A DNA stretch of 64,000 nucleotides from CBDESM01 sp965205165 (GCA_965205165.1 OZ242037.1:2542001-2606000), one strand, 5' to 3'; positions 23,872 to 32,932 are shown, counted from the stretch's first letter. Notes: generated by a model not told the origin, from the letters alone. Numbers and translations: made by a program.

Positions 23872-24293
23872 CGGCCGCAGGCGCGTCCGGTCGTCAGCTC
23901 GGACGCGATCTCCGCGAGCATGGCGGGGCGGAACCAGCGGAGTTCAAGCAGTTCTTCCAGGCACTCGAGCGGGCGGTTTTCGATGATCCATGTCGAGGTG
24001 GCTTCGCCGATGCCGTCGAGCGTTTCCAGCTCCTCTTGGGAAGCGGTGTTGACGTTGATCCGGATCGGCGCGCCGGCGTGGACTGGGAGCGGGCGCTCCC
24101 GCTCGTGCTCTGCCCGGACGATGGCCCGCGATGGGCCGTCCGAATCGGGCGCTGCCGCGAAGAGTCCGGCGCAGAGCACCGCGGCCGCGACGACGGCCGG
24201 GAGCCAGATGATCCGGTGCCTGAAATCGTCGGAGGCGAAGTCGGGGAGGCGGGGAGCGGGGGGAAACCGGCCGGACAATCGCTTCACCGGCAC
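23868..24293 (-). CDS. comEA: ComEA-like helix-hairpin-helix DNA-binding protein
   Basis: A 141-residue protein with one membrane segment (RIIWLPAVVAAAVLCAGLFA, about 27-46), then a linker and the helix-hairpin-helix core RINVNTASQEELETLDGIGE (about 79-98) with ENRPLECLEELLELRWF after it. ComEA binds incoming double-stranded DNA outside the membrane and passes it to ComEC. The core usually continues IGxxxAxxIIxYR; here it reads IGEATSTWIIENR, a close match. The SLBB domain found in many Gram-positive ComEA proteins is absent. It is first in the comEA-comEC pair. Confidence 0.85.
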   Translation of the reverse strand: MPVKRLSGRFPPAPRLPDFASDDFRHRIIWLPAVVAAAVLCAGLFAAAPDSDGPSRAIVRAEHERERPLPVHAGAPIRINVNTASQEELETLDGIGEATSTWIIENRPLECLEELLELRWFRPAMLAEIASELTTGRACGR

Positions 24294-24434
24294 ACGCTAT
24301 GTGCGCCTCCGGCTGTCCGGTAGGGGCTGCCGCGCATCGGCGTCATAACGACGGGGGCGCGGGCGCGGCGGCGATTGGTACCGTGAGCGCTTGCCGCGCT
24401 GCGGCATGGGCCGGAGGCTCCGCTGGAGGGCGAG

Positions 24435-25352
24435 ATGACGAGATCCCTGCTGCGCGTGGGCGACCTGTCGGCGGGCGAGATCTCGGAAGTGCTCGACTTG
24501 GCGGCGGCGCGGAAGGCGGGCGCGGGCGGCGCGGACGTGCTGGCGGGGCGGACGGCGTTCCTGATCTTCCAGAAACCGTCGCTGCGGACCCGGGTCACGT
24601 TCGAACTCGCGGTGCGGCGGCTGGGCGGCGAACCCATGTACCTGTCGCCGCCGGAGGTCGGGCTCGGCGAGCGCGAGCCGGCGTCGGACGTCGGCGGCGT
24701 GCTGGGCCGGCTGGGCGACCTGATCATCTGCCGCACGTTCGAGCAGCGGCTGCTGGAAGAGCTGCGCGAGTCGAGCGGCGTTGCGGTGGTCAACGCGCTG
24801 TCCGATTGGGAGCATCCCTGCCAGGCGCTGGCCGACCTGCTGACGATCCGGGAGCTGGGCGGGGCCGCGGGGAGGACGCTGGCGTACGTCGGCGACGGCA
24901 ACAACGTGGCGCGCTCGCTGGCGATCTGCGCCGCGTCGGAGGGGATGCACGTGCGGGCCGCGTCGCCGGAGGGCTACGAGCTGGACGAGCCGTCGCTGGC
25001 GGAGGCGCGGGCGCGGGCGGCTGGTTCGGGCGGATCGGTGCGGGCGATGCGCTCGCCGGCCGAGGCTGTTGCGGAGGCGGATGTCGTCTACACCGACACT
25101 TGGACGAGCATGGGGCAGGAAGTGGAGGCGAAGGCGCGGCTGGAAGCGTTTGACGGCTACCAGGTGGACGCCGAGCTGCTCTCGCTGGCGGCGCCGGGGG
25201 CGGCGCTGATGCACTGCCTGCCGGCGCATCGCGGCGAAGAGGTCTCCGCGGACGTGATCGACGGGCCGCAGTCGGTCGTCTACCAGCAGGCGGAGAATCG
25301 GCTGCATGCGCAGGAAGCGCTGCTGCGCTGGCTGTTCGAGCGCGGCGGCTGA
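24435..25352 (+). CDS. argF: Ornithine carbamoyltransferase
   Basis: A 305-residue transcarbamylase that forms citrulline from ornithine and carbamoyl phosphate. Motifs are FQKPSLRTRVTFELAV (carbamoyl-phosphate loop, family SxRTR at about 46-50), HPCQALADLLTIREL (about 126-140), VYTDTWTSMGQE (SMG loop, ornithine side) and MHCLPAHRGEEVSADVIDGP (about 257-276). The HCLPAHRGEE signature separates it from aspartate carbamoyltransferase. No other arginine genes are adjacent. Length is normal. Confidence 0.95.
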   Translation: MTRSLLRVGDLSAGEISEVLDLAAARKAGAGGADVLAGRTAFLIFQKPSLRTRVTFELAVRRLGGEPMYLSPPEVGLGEREPASDVGGVLGRLGDLIICRTFEQRLLEELRESSGVAVVNALSDWEHPCQALADLLTIRELGGAAGRTLAYVGDGNNVARSLAICAASEGMHVRAASPEGYELDEPSLAEARARAAGSGGSVRAMRSPAEAVAEADVVYTDTWTSMGQEVEAKARLEAFDGYQVDAELLSLAAPGAALMHCLPAHRGEEVSADVIDGPQSVVYQQAENRLHAQEALLRWLFERGG

Positions 25353-25439
25353 GCGGCGCTGAGCGCGGGGCGGTTCGCTTAGGATTGGCTGCACGGCGCA
25401 TGCGGGCGCGCGGAGCGGGCAGGCGCCCGGGCCGGGGCG

Positions 25440-26417
25440 GTGGACGTGAGCGGCTTCTTCGCCAGCATCGAGCGGGCATTCGCCGATTTCTCGTGGGCCA
25501 GCGCCTTCGAGGTGGCGGCGATCGCGGTGGTGCTCTACGCGGCGCTGCGGCTGCTGCGGGGCACGACGGCGATGACGGTGGTGCGCGGGATGGTGATCGT
25601 GGTGCTGCTGCTGACGGTGTTCGGGCGGGCGCTCGACTCCGTCGTGCTGGGCTGGATGGTGGACAACGGACTGGCGGTGCTGTTCATCGTCGTGCTGATC
25701 GTCTTCCAGCCGGAGTTCCGCCGGGCGCTGGAGCACGTCGGCCGGGCCGGGTCGCTGCGCGGCCGCCTGGGCGGGCGGCAGCAGCTGCGGGACCTGATCG
25801 GGATGGTGGCCGAGGCGAGCGCGCGGCTGGCGGCGCAGCCGGCGGGCGAACGGGCCGGGGCGCTGATCGTGATCGAGCGCGGGACGGGGCTGGAGGAGCT
25901 GGCGGCGACCGGCGTGCGGGTGGGCGGCGCGCCGTCGGCGGAGCTGATCGCGAGCATCTTCCAGCGCGGCTCGCCGCTGCATGACGGGGCGCTGCTGCTG
26001 CGCGCCGGCGAAGTGGCGGCGGCGCGCTGCATCGTGCCGCTGCCCTCGGGCAGCGTCGCGTCGGATCGCGCGTCCGACGCGGCGCGGGGGCTGGGGCCGG
26101 AGCTCGGCATCCGCCACCGGGCGGCGGTGGGCATCTCGAACGAGACCGACGCGCTGGTGGTGGTCGTCTCGGAGCAGACGGGGGCGATTTCGCTCGCGTC
26201 GGGCGGGGTGCTGCAGCCGGATCTCGATCGCGCGGAGCTGGAGTGGGCGATGGCGCGGCAGGGCGGGGTCTCCCGTTCGACCGGGCGCAGCTGGCGGATG
26301 CCGCCGGCCGCGGTCGCGGCGGCCGAGCCGGAAGCGGACGGCGAATTTCCGCCCGGGTCCGCGGCGGATCGGAGACCCGGGCGCGCGAGCGGAGGCGCGC
26401 CGGCGCCGGGCACGTGA
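25440..26417 (+). CDS. cdaA: Diadenylate cyclase CdaA
   Basis: A 325-residue membrane-bound c-di-AMP synthase. Three N-terminal helices (VAAIAVVLYAALRLL, MVIVVLLLTVFG, LAVLFIVVLIVFQPEFRRAL) precede the DAC domain with GSPLHDGALLLR (DGA motif, about 177-188) and GIRHRAAVGIS (RHR motif, about 222-232). It condenses two ATP into c-di-AMP. A 50-residue disordered tail is added to the usual core. Translation starts at GTG 25440. The stop overlaps the start of ybbR by one base, the standard cdaA-cdaR pairing in which YbbR regulates the cyclase. Confidence 0.93.
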   Translation: MDVSGFFASIERAFADFSWASAFEVAAIAVVLYAALRLLRGTTAMTVVRGMVIVVLLLTVFGRALDSVVLGWMVDNGLAVLFIVVLIVFQPEFRRALEHVGRAGSLRGRLGGRQQLRDLIGMVAEASARLAAQPAGERAGALIVIERGTGLEELAATGVRVGGAPSAELIASIFQRGSPLHDGALLLRAGEVAAARCIVPLPSGSVASDRASDAARGLGPELGIRHRAAVGISNETDALVVVVSEQTGAISLASGGVLQPDLDRAELEWAMARQGGVSRSTGRSWRMPPAAVAAAEPEADGEFPPGSAADRRPGRASGGAPAPGT

Positions 26418-27670
26418 TGCGCCGCCTGCGCGGCAGCGGCCCGCGCTGGGTGCAGGAGGCGACCCTGCTCGCCACCGTGATCGCGCTGTCGCTCGCGGTC
26501 TGGTTCGTGATCGTCGATGCGGAGAACCGCGAGGTCGAGCAGCGGCTCGGCTTCAGCCTCTCCGTCGGCGTCCAGAATCTGGCCGCGGATGTCGCGCTGG
26601 CCAACGAGCCGCTGCCGGTGTCGGTCACCGTGATCGGGCGCAGCGATGATCTGGACGAGGTGTCGCCGGAAGACCTGGAGGCGGTCGTCGACGCGGGCGG
26701 GAGGGCGCGGGGGCGCCACAGCCTGCCGGTGCGCGTGGAATCGCTGGTGGAGGGCGTGCGGGTGCGTTCGGTGCAGCCCGAGACGGCGGTGGTGGATCTG
26801 CAGCAGGTCGAGGATCGCGAGGTGCCGGTGCGGGTCGAGGCGGCGAACTCGCCGCCGCTCGGCTTCAGCGCGAGCGCGCCGACCGTCGCTCCGCAGACGG
26901 CCACCGTGACGGGAGCGTCGGCGGACGTCGAGCTGGTCGCGGAGGTGGTGGCGCGGCTGGACCTGGCGGGCGCGACGGTGCCGCTGAGCCGCTCGGCGCC
27001 GCTCGAAGCGTGGACGGCGGCGGGGGCGCGGGTGCCGCGGGTCGCGGTCAGCCCGCGCTTCGCGCAGGTCTCGGTCGAGGTGGTGCAGGAGCTGTTCCCC
27101 CGCTTGGCGACCGTGCGGGCGCGGGTCGAGGGGACGCCGCGCGACGGCTTCCGGGTGGCCTCGATCGCGGTCGACCCGCCCACGGTCGAGCTCGTGGTCA
27201 CGGTCGAGGAGTTCGCCGATGCGGAGGTGGTCGAAACGCAGCTGGTGCGGATCGACGGGCAGTCGGCGACCGTGGTGCGGCAGGTGCCGCTGGCGACGGC
27301 GGCCGGCGAGGCGGCGGCGGAGACGCAGGTGCAGGTGACGGTGCGGATCGTCCCGATCATGACCGAGCTGCGGGTGCCGGTGCGGATCGCGCTGGAGAAC
27401 GTGCCGCCGGGCTGGCGGGCGTCGGCCGAGCCGGCGTCGGTCACGCTGACGCTGCGCGGGCCCGCGGTCATCGCCTCCCGGATCGGCGCGGCGCTGCCCG
27501 CGCTGACCTACGACGCGGTCGAGCTGGGCGCGGGCTCGCACCAGGTGCGGCCGGAACCGGAGGTGCCCGATCAGCTTGAGCTGGCGGACGTCGAGCCGCC
27601 GATCGTGACGATCGAGCTCGCGCCCCCGCCGCCGGAGCCGGCCTCGTCGGACGAGGAGCCGGAAGGCTGA
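26417..27670 (+). CDS. YbbR/CdaR-type regulator of CdaA
   Basis: A 417-residue protein with one N-terminal membrane helix (TLLATVIALSLAVWFVIVDA, about 16-35) and an outer part of repeated YbbR beta-domains. Repeated phrases such as SVTVIGRSDDLDEVSPEDLE, VVDLQQVEDREVPVRVEAAN and VTLTLRGPAVIASR mark three or four units. A Pro/Glu tail closes it. In Firmicutes CdaR binds CdaA and tunes c-di-AMP synthesis; the TGATG stop-start overlap with cdaA supports the same here. The frame opens earlier, but ATG 26417 begins the membrane helix sensibly. Confidence 0.85.
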   Translation: MRRLRGSGPRWVQEATLLATVIALSLAVWFVIVDAENREVEQRLGFSLSVGVQNLAADVALANEPLPVSVTVIGRSDDLDEVSPEDLEAVVDAGGRARGRHSLPVRVESLVEGVRVRSVQPETAVVDLQQVEDREVPVRVEAANSPPLGFSASAPTVAPQTATVTGASADVELVAEVVARLDLAGATVPLSRSAPLEAWTAAGARVPRVAVSPRFAQVSVEVVQELFPRLATVRARVEGTPRDGFRVASIAVDPPTVELVVTVEEFADAEVVETQLVRIDGQSATVVRQVPLATAAGEAAAETQVQVTVRIVPIMTELRVPVRIALENVPPGWRASAEPASVTLTLRGPAVIASRIGAALPALTYDAVELGAGSHQVRPEPEVPDQLELADVEPPIVTIELAPPPPEPASSDEEPEG

Positions 27671-27727
27671 TCGCCGCCGGCGGCCGCATACAGTGAGTCG
27701 GAGCTGGAAACGTCCGGAGGAGCGGTG

Positions 27728-29110
27728 ATGACGACGGCGGAAGCGGCGGCGGAAGTCGGCGAACCGGCCGCGGGCGGGGCGGAACGGGCGCTGCCCGTCG
27801 TCGCGATCGTGGGCCGGCCGAACGTCGGCAAGTCGACGCTGTTCAACCGGCTCGTGGGGCGGCGGCAGGCGATCGTGCGGGGCGAGCCGGGCACGACGCG
27901 GGACCGCAACTACGGCGAGGCGGAATGGCGCGGGCGGCGCTTCACGGTGATCGACACCGGCGGCCTGCGCGGCGAGCAGCTGACCGGCCCGTATGCCGAA
28001 CCCGTGGCCGCGCAGGTCGGGCAGGCGCTGGCGGAGGCCGACGCGATCATCTTCGTGGTCGATGCGCAGGCGGGGCCGTTGGCGGCCGATTGGGACGTCG
28101 CGGAGCTGCTGCGGGACGCGCCGCAGGCGGTCACCGTCTGCGCCAACAAGGCCGACAACGCGCGGATCGCGGCCGATGCGGCCGAGTTCCACGCGCTGGG
28201 CCTCGGCGAGCCGCAGGTGATCTCGGCGCATCACGGGCGGCGGATCGACGACCTGCTGGATTTTGCGACCTCCGGCCTGCCCGAGGCGGCCGGGCCGCGG
28301 GCCGGCGGGGTCGACTGCCGGCTCGCCATCATCGGGCGGCCCAACGTGGGCAAGTCGTCGCTGGTCAACGCGCTGCTGCGGGACGAGCGGATGATCGTGA
28401 GCGAGGTGCCGGGCACGACGCGGGACGCGGTGGACGCGCAGCTGGCGTTCGAGGAGCGGACGGTCTCGCTCGTCGATACGGCCGGCATCCGCCGCCGCGG
28501 GCGGATCGAGCCGGGCATCGAGCGGGCCTCGGTGCGGCGCGCTTCCGCCGCCGCGGGGCGCGCGGACGTCGCGGCGATCGTGATCGACGCGCACGAAGGG
28601 ATCACCTCGCAGGACCAGCACGTGATCCAGATGGCGCTCAACGCGGGCGCGGGGATCGTGCTGGTGATGAACAAGATCGACCTGCTGGAGGCGGAGGACG
28701 GATTGCGCGGCAGCCGCGAGCGGCAGCTGGCCGGGCGGGCGCGGTTCGTGCCGTGGGCCCCGATCATCTGGATTTCGGCGCTGACCGGCGAGGCGGTCGA
28801 CGGCGTGGTCGCGGCGGCGCTGCACGTGGCCGAGCAGCGCCGCGTGCGGGTCTCGACGGGGCGGCTCAACGCGCGGCTGCGGCAGTGGACGACCGAGCGG
28901 CCGCCGCCGACGCACAAGGGCCGCCCGATGCGCTTCTACTACGCGACGCAGAGCGGCGTGGAGCCGCCCACGTTCGTGTTCTTCATGAACGCGCCCGAGG
29001 CGCTCCATTTCTCGTACCAGCGCTACCTGCAGCGGCGGCTGCGGGAGGCGTTCGGCTTCGAGGGCGCGTCGATGCGCCTGCATTTCCGCGGCCGGGACGG
29101 CGGGGAATGA
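27728..29110 (+). CDS. der: Ribosome biogenesis GTPase Der (EngA)
   Basis: A 460-residue protein with two tandem G domains. The first has GRPNVGKSTLFN (about 27-38), DTGGLRGEQ and NKAD. The second has GRPNVGKSSLVN (about 201-212), DTAGIRRRG and NKIDLLE. The C-terminal KH-like domain includes RPPPTHKGRPMRFYYATQSG and PTFVFFMNAPEALHFSYQRY. It is needed for 50S subunit maturation. GGAGGAGCG precedes the GTG-ATG pair; I take ATG 27728. plsY follows after seven bases. Confidence 0.96.
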   Translation: MTTAEAAAEVGEPAAGGAERALPVVAIVGRPNVGKSTLFNRLVGRRQAIVRGEPGTTRDRNYGEAEWRGRRFTVIDTGGLRGEQLTGPYAEPVAAQVGQALAEADAIIFVVDAQAGPLAADWDVAELLRDAPQAVTVCANKADNARIAADAAEFHALGLGEPQVISAHHGRRIDDLLDFATSGLPEAAGPRAGGVDCRLAIIGRPNVGKSSLVNALLRDERMIVSEVPGTTRDAVDAQLAFEERTVSLVDTAGIRRRGRIEPGIERASVRRASAAAGRADVAAIVIDAHEGITSQDQHVIQMALNAGAGIVLVMNKIDLLEAEDGLRGSRERQLAGRARFVPWAPIIWISALTGEAVDGVVAAALHVAEQRRVRVSTGRLNARLRQWTTERPPPTHKGRPMRFYYATQSGVEPPTFVFFMNAPEALHFSYQRYLQRRLREAFGFEGASMRLHFRGRDGGE

Positions 29111-29117
29111 GGCCGGC

Positions 29118-29738
29118 ATGATCGAGGCGTGGATCGCCGGGCTGGCGGTCGGATACCTGCTGGGGTCGATCCCGACCGGGCTGTGGGTCGGCAAATGGCG
29201 CGGGGGCGGCGACATCCGCGCCAGCGGGAGCGGGCGCACGGGGGCGACGAACACGTTCCGCAGGCTGGGGCTCAAGTGGTCGCTGCTGGTGCTGGCGGTC
29301 GATGCGGCGAAGGGGGCCGCGCCGATCCTGATCATCGGGGCGGCGTTCGACAGCCCGACCGGGGAAGTGCTGGGCGGCCTGTCGGCGATCGCGGGGCACC
29401 AGTTCCCGCTGTTCGCGGGCTTCCGGGGCGGGCGCGGGGCCGCGACGGCGCTGGGCGCGACGCTGGCGGCGCTGCCGTTCGCGATCGCCTGCGCGGTCGC
29501 CGCGGCCGCGCCCTTGCTCTGGCGCAGCCGGGTGATGTCGCTCTCGGTGCTGACCGGGGCATCCGCGGGAGCGGCGGCGGTGGGCTTGTTCGCCGCAGCC
29601 GGCGGGTTGGCCGATGCCTACATCGGCTACGCCGCGGGCGCTTGGCTGCTGATCGTGATCGGGCATCGGGACAACATCGAGCGGATTGCGGCGGGGACGG
29701 AGCGGGTGTTCGGCGAAGCCCCGGCGGAGACGGGCTGA
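29118..29738 (+). CDS. plsY: Glycerol-3-phosphate acyltransferase PlsY
   Basis: A 206-residue membrane enzyme that transfers an acyl group from acyl-phosphate to sn-glycerol-3-phosphate. PlsY signatures are visible: YLLGSIPTGLWVGKW (about 13-27), DIRASGSGRTGATNTFRRLG (about 31-50; family GSGNxGATN, here GSGRTGATN), VDAAKGAAPIL and AGFRGGRGAATALG (about 100-113; family GGKGVAT). Several hydrophobic helices fit the usual topology. The Arg variants replace the common N and K residues, which is somewhat unusual. It sits in der-plsY-gpsA, a common phospholipid cluster. Confidence 0.9.
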   Translation: MIEAWIAGLAVGYLLGSIPTGLWVGKWRGGGDIRASGSGRTGATNTFRRLGLKWSLLVLAVDAAKGAAPILIIGAAFDSPTGEVLGGLSAIAGHQFPLFAGFRGGRGAATALGATLAALPFAIACAVAAAAPLLWRSRVMSLSVLTGASAGAAAVGLFAAAGGLADAYIGYAAGAWLLIVIGHRDNIERIAAGTERVFGEAPAETG

Positions 29739-29743
29739 GCGCC

Positions 29744-30679
29744 GTGCGGGCCGTCGTCGTCGGCGCGACTTCGTGGGGCTGCACGCTCGCGTCGCTGATC
29801 GGGCGCGCGGGCGGCGAAGCGATCATCCTCTGCCGCTCGGCCGAGGAGGCGCGGCAATGCGCCGCCGCCCACCCGGATCTCGCGTTCGCCGCCGAGGCAT
29901 CGGGCGATGCAGATGCGGTGATCTGGGCCGTTCCGGCGCAGCGGATGCGGGAGAACCTGCGGGCGGTCCGGGTACCGTCGGCCGCGGTGCATGTGAGCGC
30001 GGCCAAAGGGATCGAGCGGGGGACGCTGCTGCGGATGACGGAGGTGCTGCGCGGAGAATTGGGCGATGCGCCGGTGGCGGCGCTGTCAGGGCCGAACCTC
30101 GCGGACGAGATCGCCCGCGGTTTGCCGGCGGCGTCGGTGGCGGCGTCGGATTCCGCAGAGGCAGCCGAATTGGTCCGCGATCTGCTTTCCTCGCCGTCGT
30201 TCAGGGTGTACACGAACCGGGATGTCGCGGGGGTCGAGCTCGGCGGCGCGCTGAAGAACGTGATGGCGATCGCGGTCGGCATGGCGGTGGCGCTGGAGGC
30301 GGGGGACAACGCCCGGGCGGCGCTGATGACGCGGGGGCTGGCCGAGCTGGCGCGGCTCGGAGCGGCGTTGGGCGGCGAGGCGGCCACGTTCGCGGGGCTC
30401 TCCGGCATGGGCGATCTGCTGGCGACCTGCATGAGCCCGCACTCGCGGAATCGGGCCTTCGGCGAGCGGATCGGGCGCGGGATGGGGCTGCAAGAGGCGC
30501 TGGCCGCATCCGCCGGCGTCGTCGAAGGGGTGGAAACGACGCCGGTCGCGCTGGCACTGGCGGAGCGGGCCGGCGTGGCGATGCCGGTGGCGGAGCTGGT
30601 CTCCCGAGTGCTGTTCGAGGGCCTGGATCCGCGCAGTGCGATCCCGCTGCTGATGGAGCGGGAGCCGCGGGGAGAGTGA
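29744..30679 (+). CDS. gpsA: Glycerol-3-phosphate dehydrogenase [NAD(P)+]
   Basis: A 311-residue enzyme making sn-glycerol-3-phosphate from dihydroxyacetone phosphate, the substrate of PlsY just upstream. The nucleotide site reads VVVGATSWGCTLASLIGRAG; the canonical GAGSWGT is altered to GATSWGC, so one glycine is replaced by threonine. Other motifs are intact: VSAAKGIERGTLLRM, LSGPNLADEIARGLP, VELGGALKNVMAIAVG (catalytic Lys) and GLSGMGDLLATCMSPHSRNR. GTG 29744 is chosen as the start, five bases after plsY, because it directly precedes the Rossmann strand. Confidence 0.92.
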   Translation: MRAVVVGATSWGCTLASLIGRAGGEAIILCRSAEEARQCAAAHPDLAFAAEASGDADAVIWAVPAQRMRENLRAVRVPSAAVHVSAAKGIERGTLLRMTEVLRGELGDAPVAALSGPNLADEIARGLPAASVAASDSAEAAELVRDLLSSPSFRVYTNRDVAGVELGGALKNVMAIAVGMAVALEAGDNARAALMTRGLAELARLGAALGGEAATFAGLSGMGDLLATCMSPHSRNRAFGERIGRGMGLQEALAASAGVVEGVETTPVALALAERAGVAMPVAELVSRVLFEGLDPRSAIPLLMEREPRGE

Positions 30680-30756
30680 GAGGTGGAAATTGATCGTTGG
30701 GATAGGCTGATGCGCGGATTGGCGATTCCGCGGGGACCCGAGTAGGGAGTGCAGCG

Positions 30757-31704
30757 GTGTCCGATGATGCCAGCGACCCTGCAGATGCGATCGGGCGCTT
30801 GGTCGCCGCGATCGATGAGGGGCGGACGCCGCTGGACGCCGGCGACCTGCGGGCGATCAGCGGGGAGTCGGTGCGGGTCGAGGGAGTCGTGCGGGAGCGG
30901 TTCGGCGCGCTCGATCCCGCGGAGCGGTTCGCATTGGTGTCGGAGCTGATCGATTCAATGGGCGAGCATGCGGGACTCGAGTTCACCGCGGCGCTGCGGG
31001 CCGCGATGGCGGATGAAGACTTGTCGGTCCGTTCGGTCGCGGCGTCGGCGCTGGGGAGCTGCGAAACGGCGGGCGCGACGGATGCGCTGCTGCGGACGGC
31101 CGCATCGGACGAGGAGGACGAGGGCGTGCGCTTGGAGGCGGTTTCGGCGCTGGGGGAAGTAGCGCTGCGGGTCGAGCTGGGCTGGGCCGAATCGGAGGCG
31201 GCGGACGGCGTGCTCGCGGCGTTGAAGGGAATCGCGGAGGACGTGCGGGAGGAGCCGGCGGTGCGGGCGAGCGCCATCGCGGGGGCGGCGGTGGCGCAGG
31301 CCGATTGGATCGGCCCGTTGCTGGACGACGCCTACGGGAGCGACGAGCCGGAGCTGCGGCTGGGGGCGCTGCGGGGGATGGGCCGGAGCGCGGATGAAGC
31401 CTGGCTGCCGCTGCTGGAGGGCGCGTTCGGGGCGGCCGATGACGACGAGCGGATCGCGGCGGTGGCGGCGGCAGGCGAAATCGGTTCGGAGGACGCGGTG
31501 CCGGCGCTGGTCGATCTGCTGTCGGAACCGGAGGCCGAGGTCGAACTGGTGTCGGCGGTGGCGCTGGCGCTGGGCGAGATTGGCGGCGAAGAGGCGCTGG
31601 AGCGGCTGGCCGAGCTGCGGACGCACCCGGAGCCGGAGGTGCGCGCGGCCGTCGCGGAGGCGATGGACGCGGCGCGGCTGCTGGAAGAGGATCCGCTGGA
31701 TTGA
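30757..31704 (+). CDS. HEAT-repeat protein
   Basis: A 315-residue very acidic protein of repeated two-helix units, for example DLSVRSVAASALGSC, EGVRLEAVSALGEVALR, EPAVRASAIAGAAVAQ, PELRLGALRGMGRSADEAWL, DERIAAVAAAGEIGSEDAVP and AEVELVSAVALALGEIG. These are HEAT/PBS-lyase-type repeats, normally scaffolds for protein contacts. The start is a GTG (30757). There is no signal peptide. It is followed closely by a Nudix gene. The partner is unknown. Confidence 0.8.
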   Translation: MSDDASDPADAIGRLVAAIDEGRTPLDAGDLRAISGESVRVEGVVRERFGALDPAERFALVSELIDSMGEHAGLEFTAALRAAMADEDLSVRSVAASALGSCETAGATDALLRTAASDEEDEGVRLEAVSALGEVALRVELGWAESEAADGVLAALKGIAEDVREEPAVRASAIAGAAVAQADWIGPLLDDAYGSDEPELRLGALRGMGRSADEAWLPLLEGAFGAADDDERIAAVAAAGEIGSEDAVPALVDLLSEPEAEVELVSAVALALGEIGGEEALERLAELRTHPEPEVRAAVAEAMDAARLLEEDPLD

Positions 31705-31723
31705 CGCGCGAAAGAGGTGATGC

Positions 31724-32251
31724 TTGAAACGGGAACGGGCGAAGGCGGCGGGCGGGAACCGGCGCGAGCGGGCGGTCAGCGCGGGCGGCGTGGTCTGGCG
31801 GGCCGCGCCCGGCGGGGCCGGCGTGGAGGTGGTGCTGGTGCAGACGCCGTCGCTGCGCTGGGGGCTGCCGAAGGGCAAGCGGGATTCGGGCGAGCGGCTG
31901 CGGGAGGCGGCGCTGCGGGAGGTGCGCGAGGAGACCGGCCTGCGGGTCGAGGCGGACCGCAAGGTGGGGGTCGTGCGCTACCGCTTCAAGGCGGCGGGCG
32001 GCGGGCGCAAGATCGACAAGGAGGTGCATTTCTGGCTGATGCGGGCGACCGGAGGATCGTTCCTGGACCATGATCACGAGCACGTCGACGTGCGTTGGTT
32101 CGGAATGGCGGATGCGATGCGGCGGGTGAGCTACCGCAACACGGTCGACGTGCTGGAGCGCGCCGCTGCGATGCTGGACGGCCGAGCGATCCGGCGGGAG
32201 CGCGGGGACGCCCCCGCCGATCTCGAGCCGGTGGGCGCCGGGGCGGAATGA
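31724..32251 (+). CDS. Nudix hydrolase (MutT/Ap4A-type)
   Basis: A 175-residue Nudix protein. RAVSAGGVVWRAAPGG opens the domain. LRWGLPKGKRDSGERLREAA followed by LREVREETGLRV (about 46-77) is the Nudix box; the WGLPKGK form is that of diadenosine polyphosphate hydrolases and MutT-like enzymes. KEVHFWLMRATGGSF and HVDVRWF follow. The start is a TTG at 31724, supported by AGAGGTG upstream; no ATG lies in frame near it. A Pro-poor C-terminal tail of about 20 residues is disordered. Confidence 0.8.
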   Translation: MKRERAKAAGGNRRERAVSAGGVVWRAAPGGAGVEVVLVQTPSLRWGLPKGKRDSGERLREAALREVREETGLRVEADRKVGVVRYRFKAAGGGRKIDKEVHFWLMRATGGSFLDHDHEHVDVRWFGMADAMRRVSYRNTVDVLERAAAMLDGRAIRRERGDAPADLEPVGAGAE

Positions 32252-32255
32252 ACCG

Positions 32256-32882
32256 ATGCGCCCGCCCGCGCCGTTCGCCGTCGGACGCTCCGTCCAGCTG
32301 CGCCGCAAGCACATCGACGACGCCTACCGCGATTGGGTCTGGCGCACGGACGACGAAATCTCGACGCTCGACGCGGTGCCGATCTCGAGGCTCTCGCTGG
32401 AGGAGTTCCGCGAGCAGATGAGCTGGCAGCTGAAGGCCGAAACGCACTACCGGAACATGTTCGCGATCGAAACGGTCGACGGCCGGCACATCGGCAACAT
32501 CCTGCTCTACAACGTCGATCAGGCGCACCGCGAGGCCGAGCTGGGGATCATCATCGGCGAGCGCGAGTTCTGGGGCAGCGGCGCCGGCCGCGAGGCGGTG
32601 ACCCTGCTCGTCGATTATGCCTTCACGACGACGCAGCTGACGCGGATCTACCTGCACACACTGGATTGGAATGAGCGGGCCCAGCGCGCGTTCGCCAGCG
32701 CCGGCTTCCGCATGTGCGGCATCGTCCGCCGCGGCCCGAACCGGTTCCACCTGATGGAAGTCCGGCGCGAGTGGCTCTGGGATCGCGACTATCAGCGCAA
32801 GGCCGCGCAGCCAGTGCAGCGGGGGCGGGGCCGCGGGCGACGGGCCAAGACGGCGCAAGGTCCCGATCAGGGAATTCGCTAG
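32256..32882 (+). CDS. GNAT-family N-acetyltransferase (RimJ/RimL type)
   Basis: A 208-residue acetyltransferase. The acetyl-CoA site is near ELGIIIGEREFWGSGAGREA (about 91-110; motif A Q/R-x-x-G-x-G/A), followed by VTLLVDYAFTTTQLTRIYLH and AQRAFASAGFRMCGIVRRGP, the usual end of motif B in the RimJ/RimL group. It probably modifies a protein N-terminus or small amine; the target is unknown. The last 25 residues are basic and disordered (RGRGRGRRAKTAQG). It ends just before a strong hairpin terminator. Confidence 0.85.
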   Translation: MRPPAPFAVGRSVQLRRKHIDDAYRDWVWRTDDEISTLDAVPISRLSLEEFREQMSWQLKAETHYRNMFAIETVDGRHIGNILLYNVDQAHREAELGIIIGEREFWGSGAGREAVTLLVDYAFTTTQLTRIYLHTLDWNERAQRAFASAGFRMCGIVRRGPNRFHLMEVRREWLWDRDYQRKAAQPVQRGRGRGRRAKTAQGPDQGIR

Positions 32883-32892
32883 CAGCGGCTCG

Positions 32893-32932
32893 GCATCTTG
32901 CCCGGCACGCGCCTGCGCGCCGGGCAAGATGC
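32893..32932. terminator. Bidirectional hairpin terminator
   Basis: A perfect 14-bp inverted repeat, 32893-32906 with 32919-32932 (GCATCTTGCCCGGC and its complement), has a 12-base loop. It lies between the convergent GNAT and MaoC genes. There is no T-run, so efficiency without a factor is uncertain, but position and stem strength argue for termination on both strands. Confidence 0.65.

Noticed and set aside
22612..24348. 578-aa plus-strand frame opposite comEC
   Set aside because: Low-complexity shadow. ComEC motifs and comEA coupling define the minus strand as coding.
25535..29335. 1266-aa minus-strand open frame
   Set aside because: It lies opposite cdaA, ybbR and der, which are well-conserved genes. 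Its His/Arg/Asp-rich translation is a by-product of G-ending codons on the other strand.
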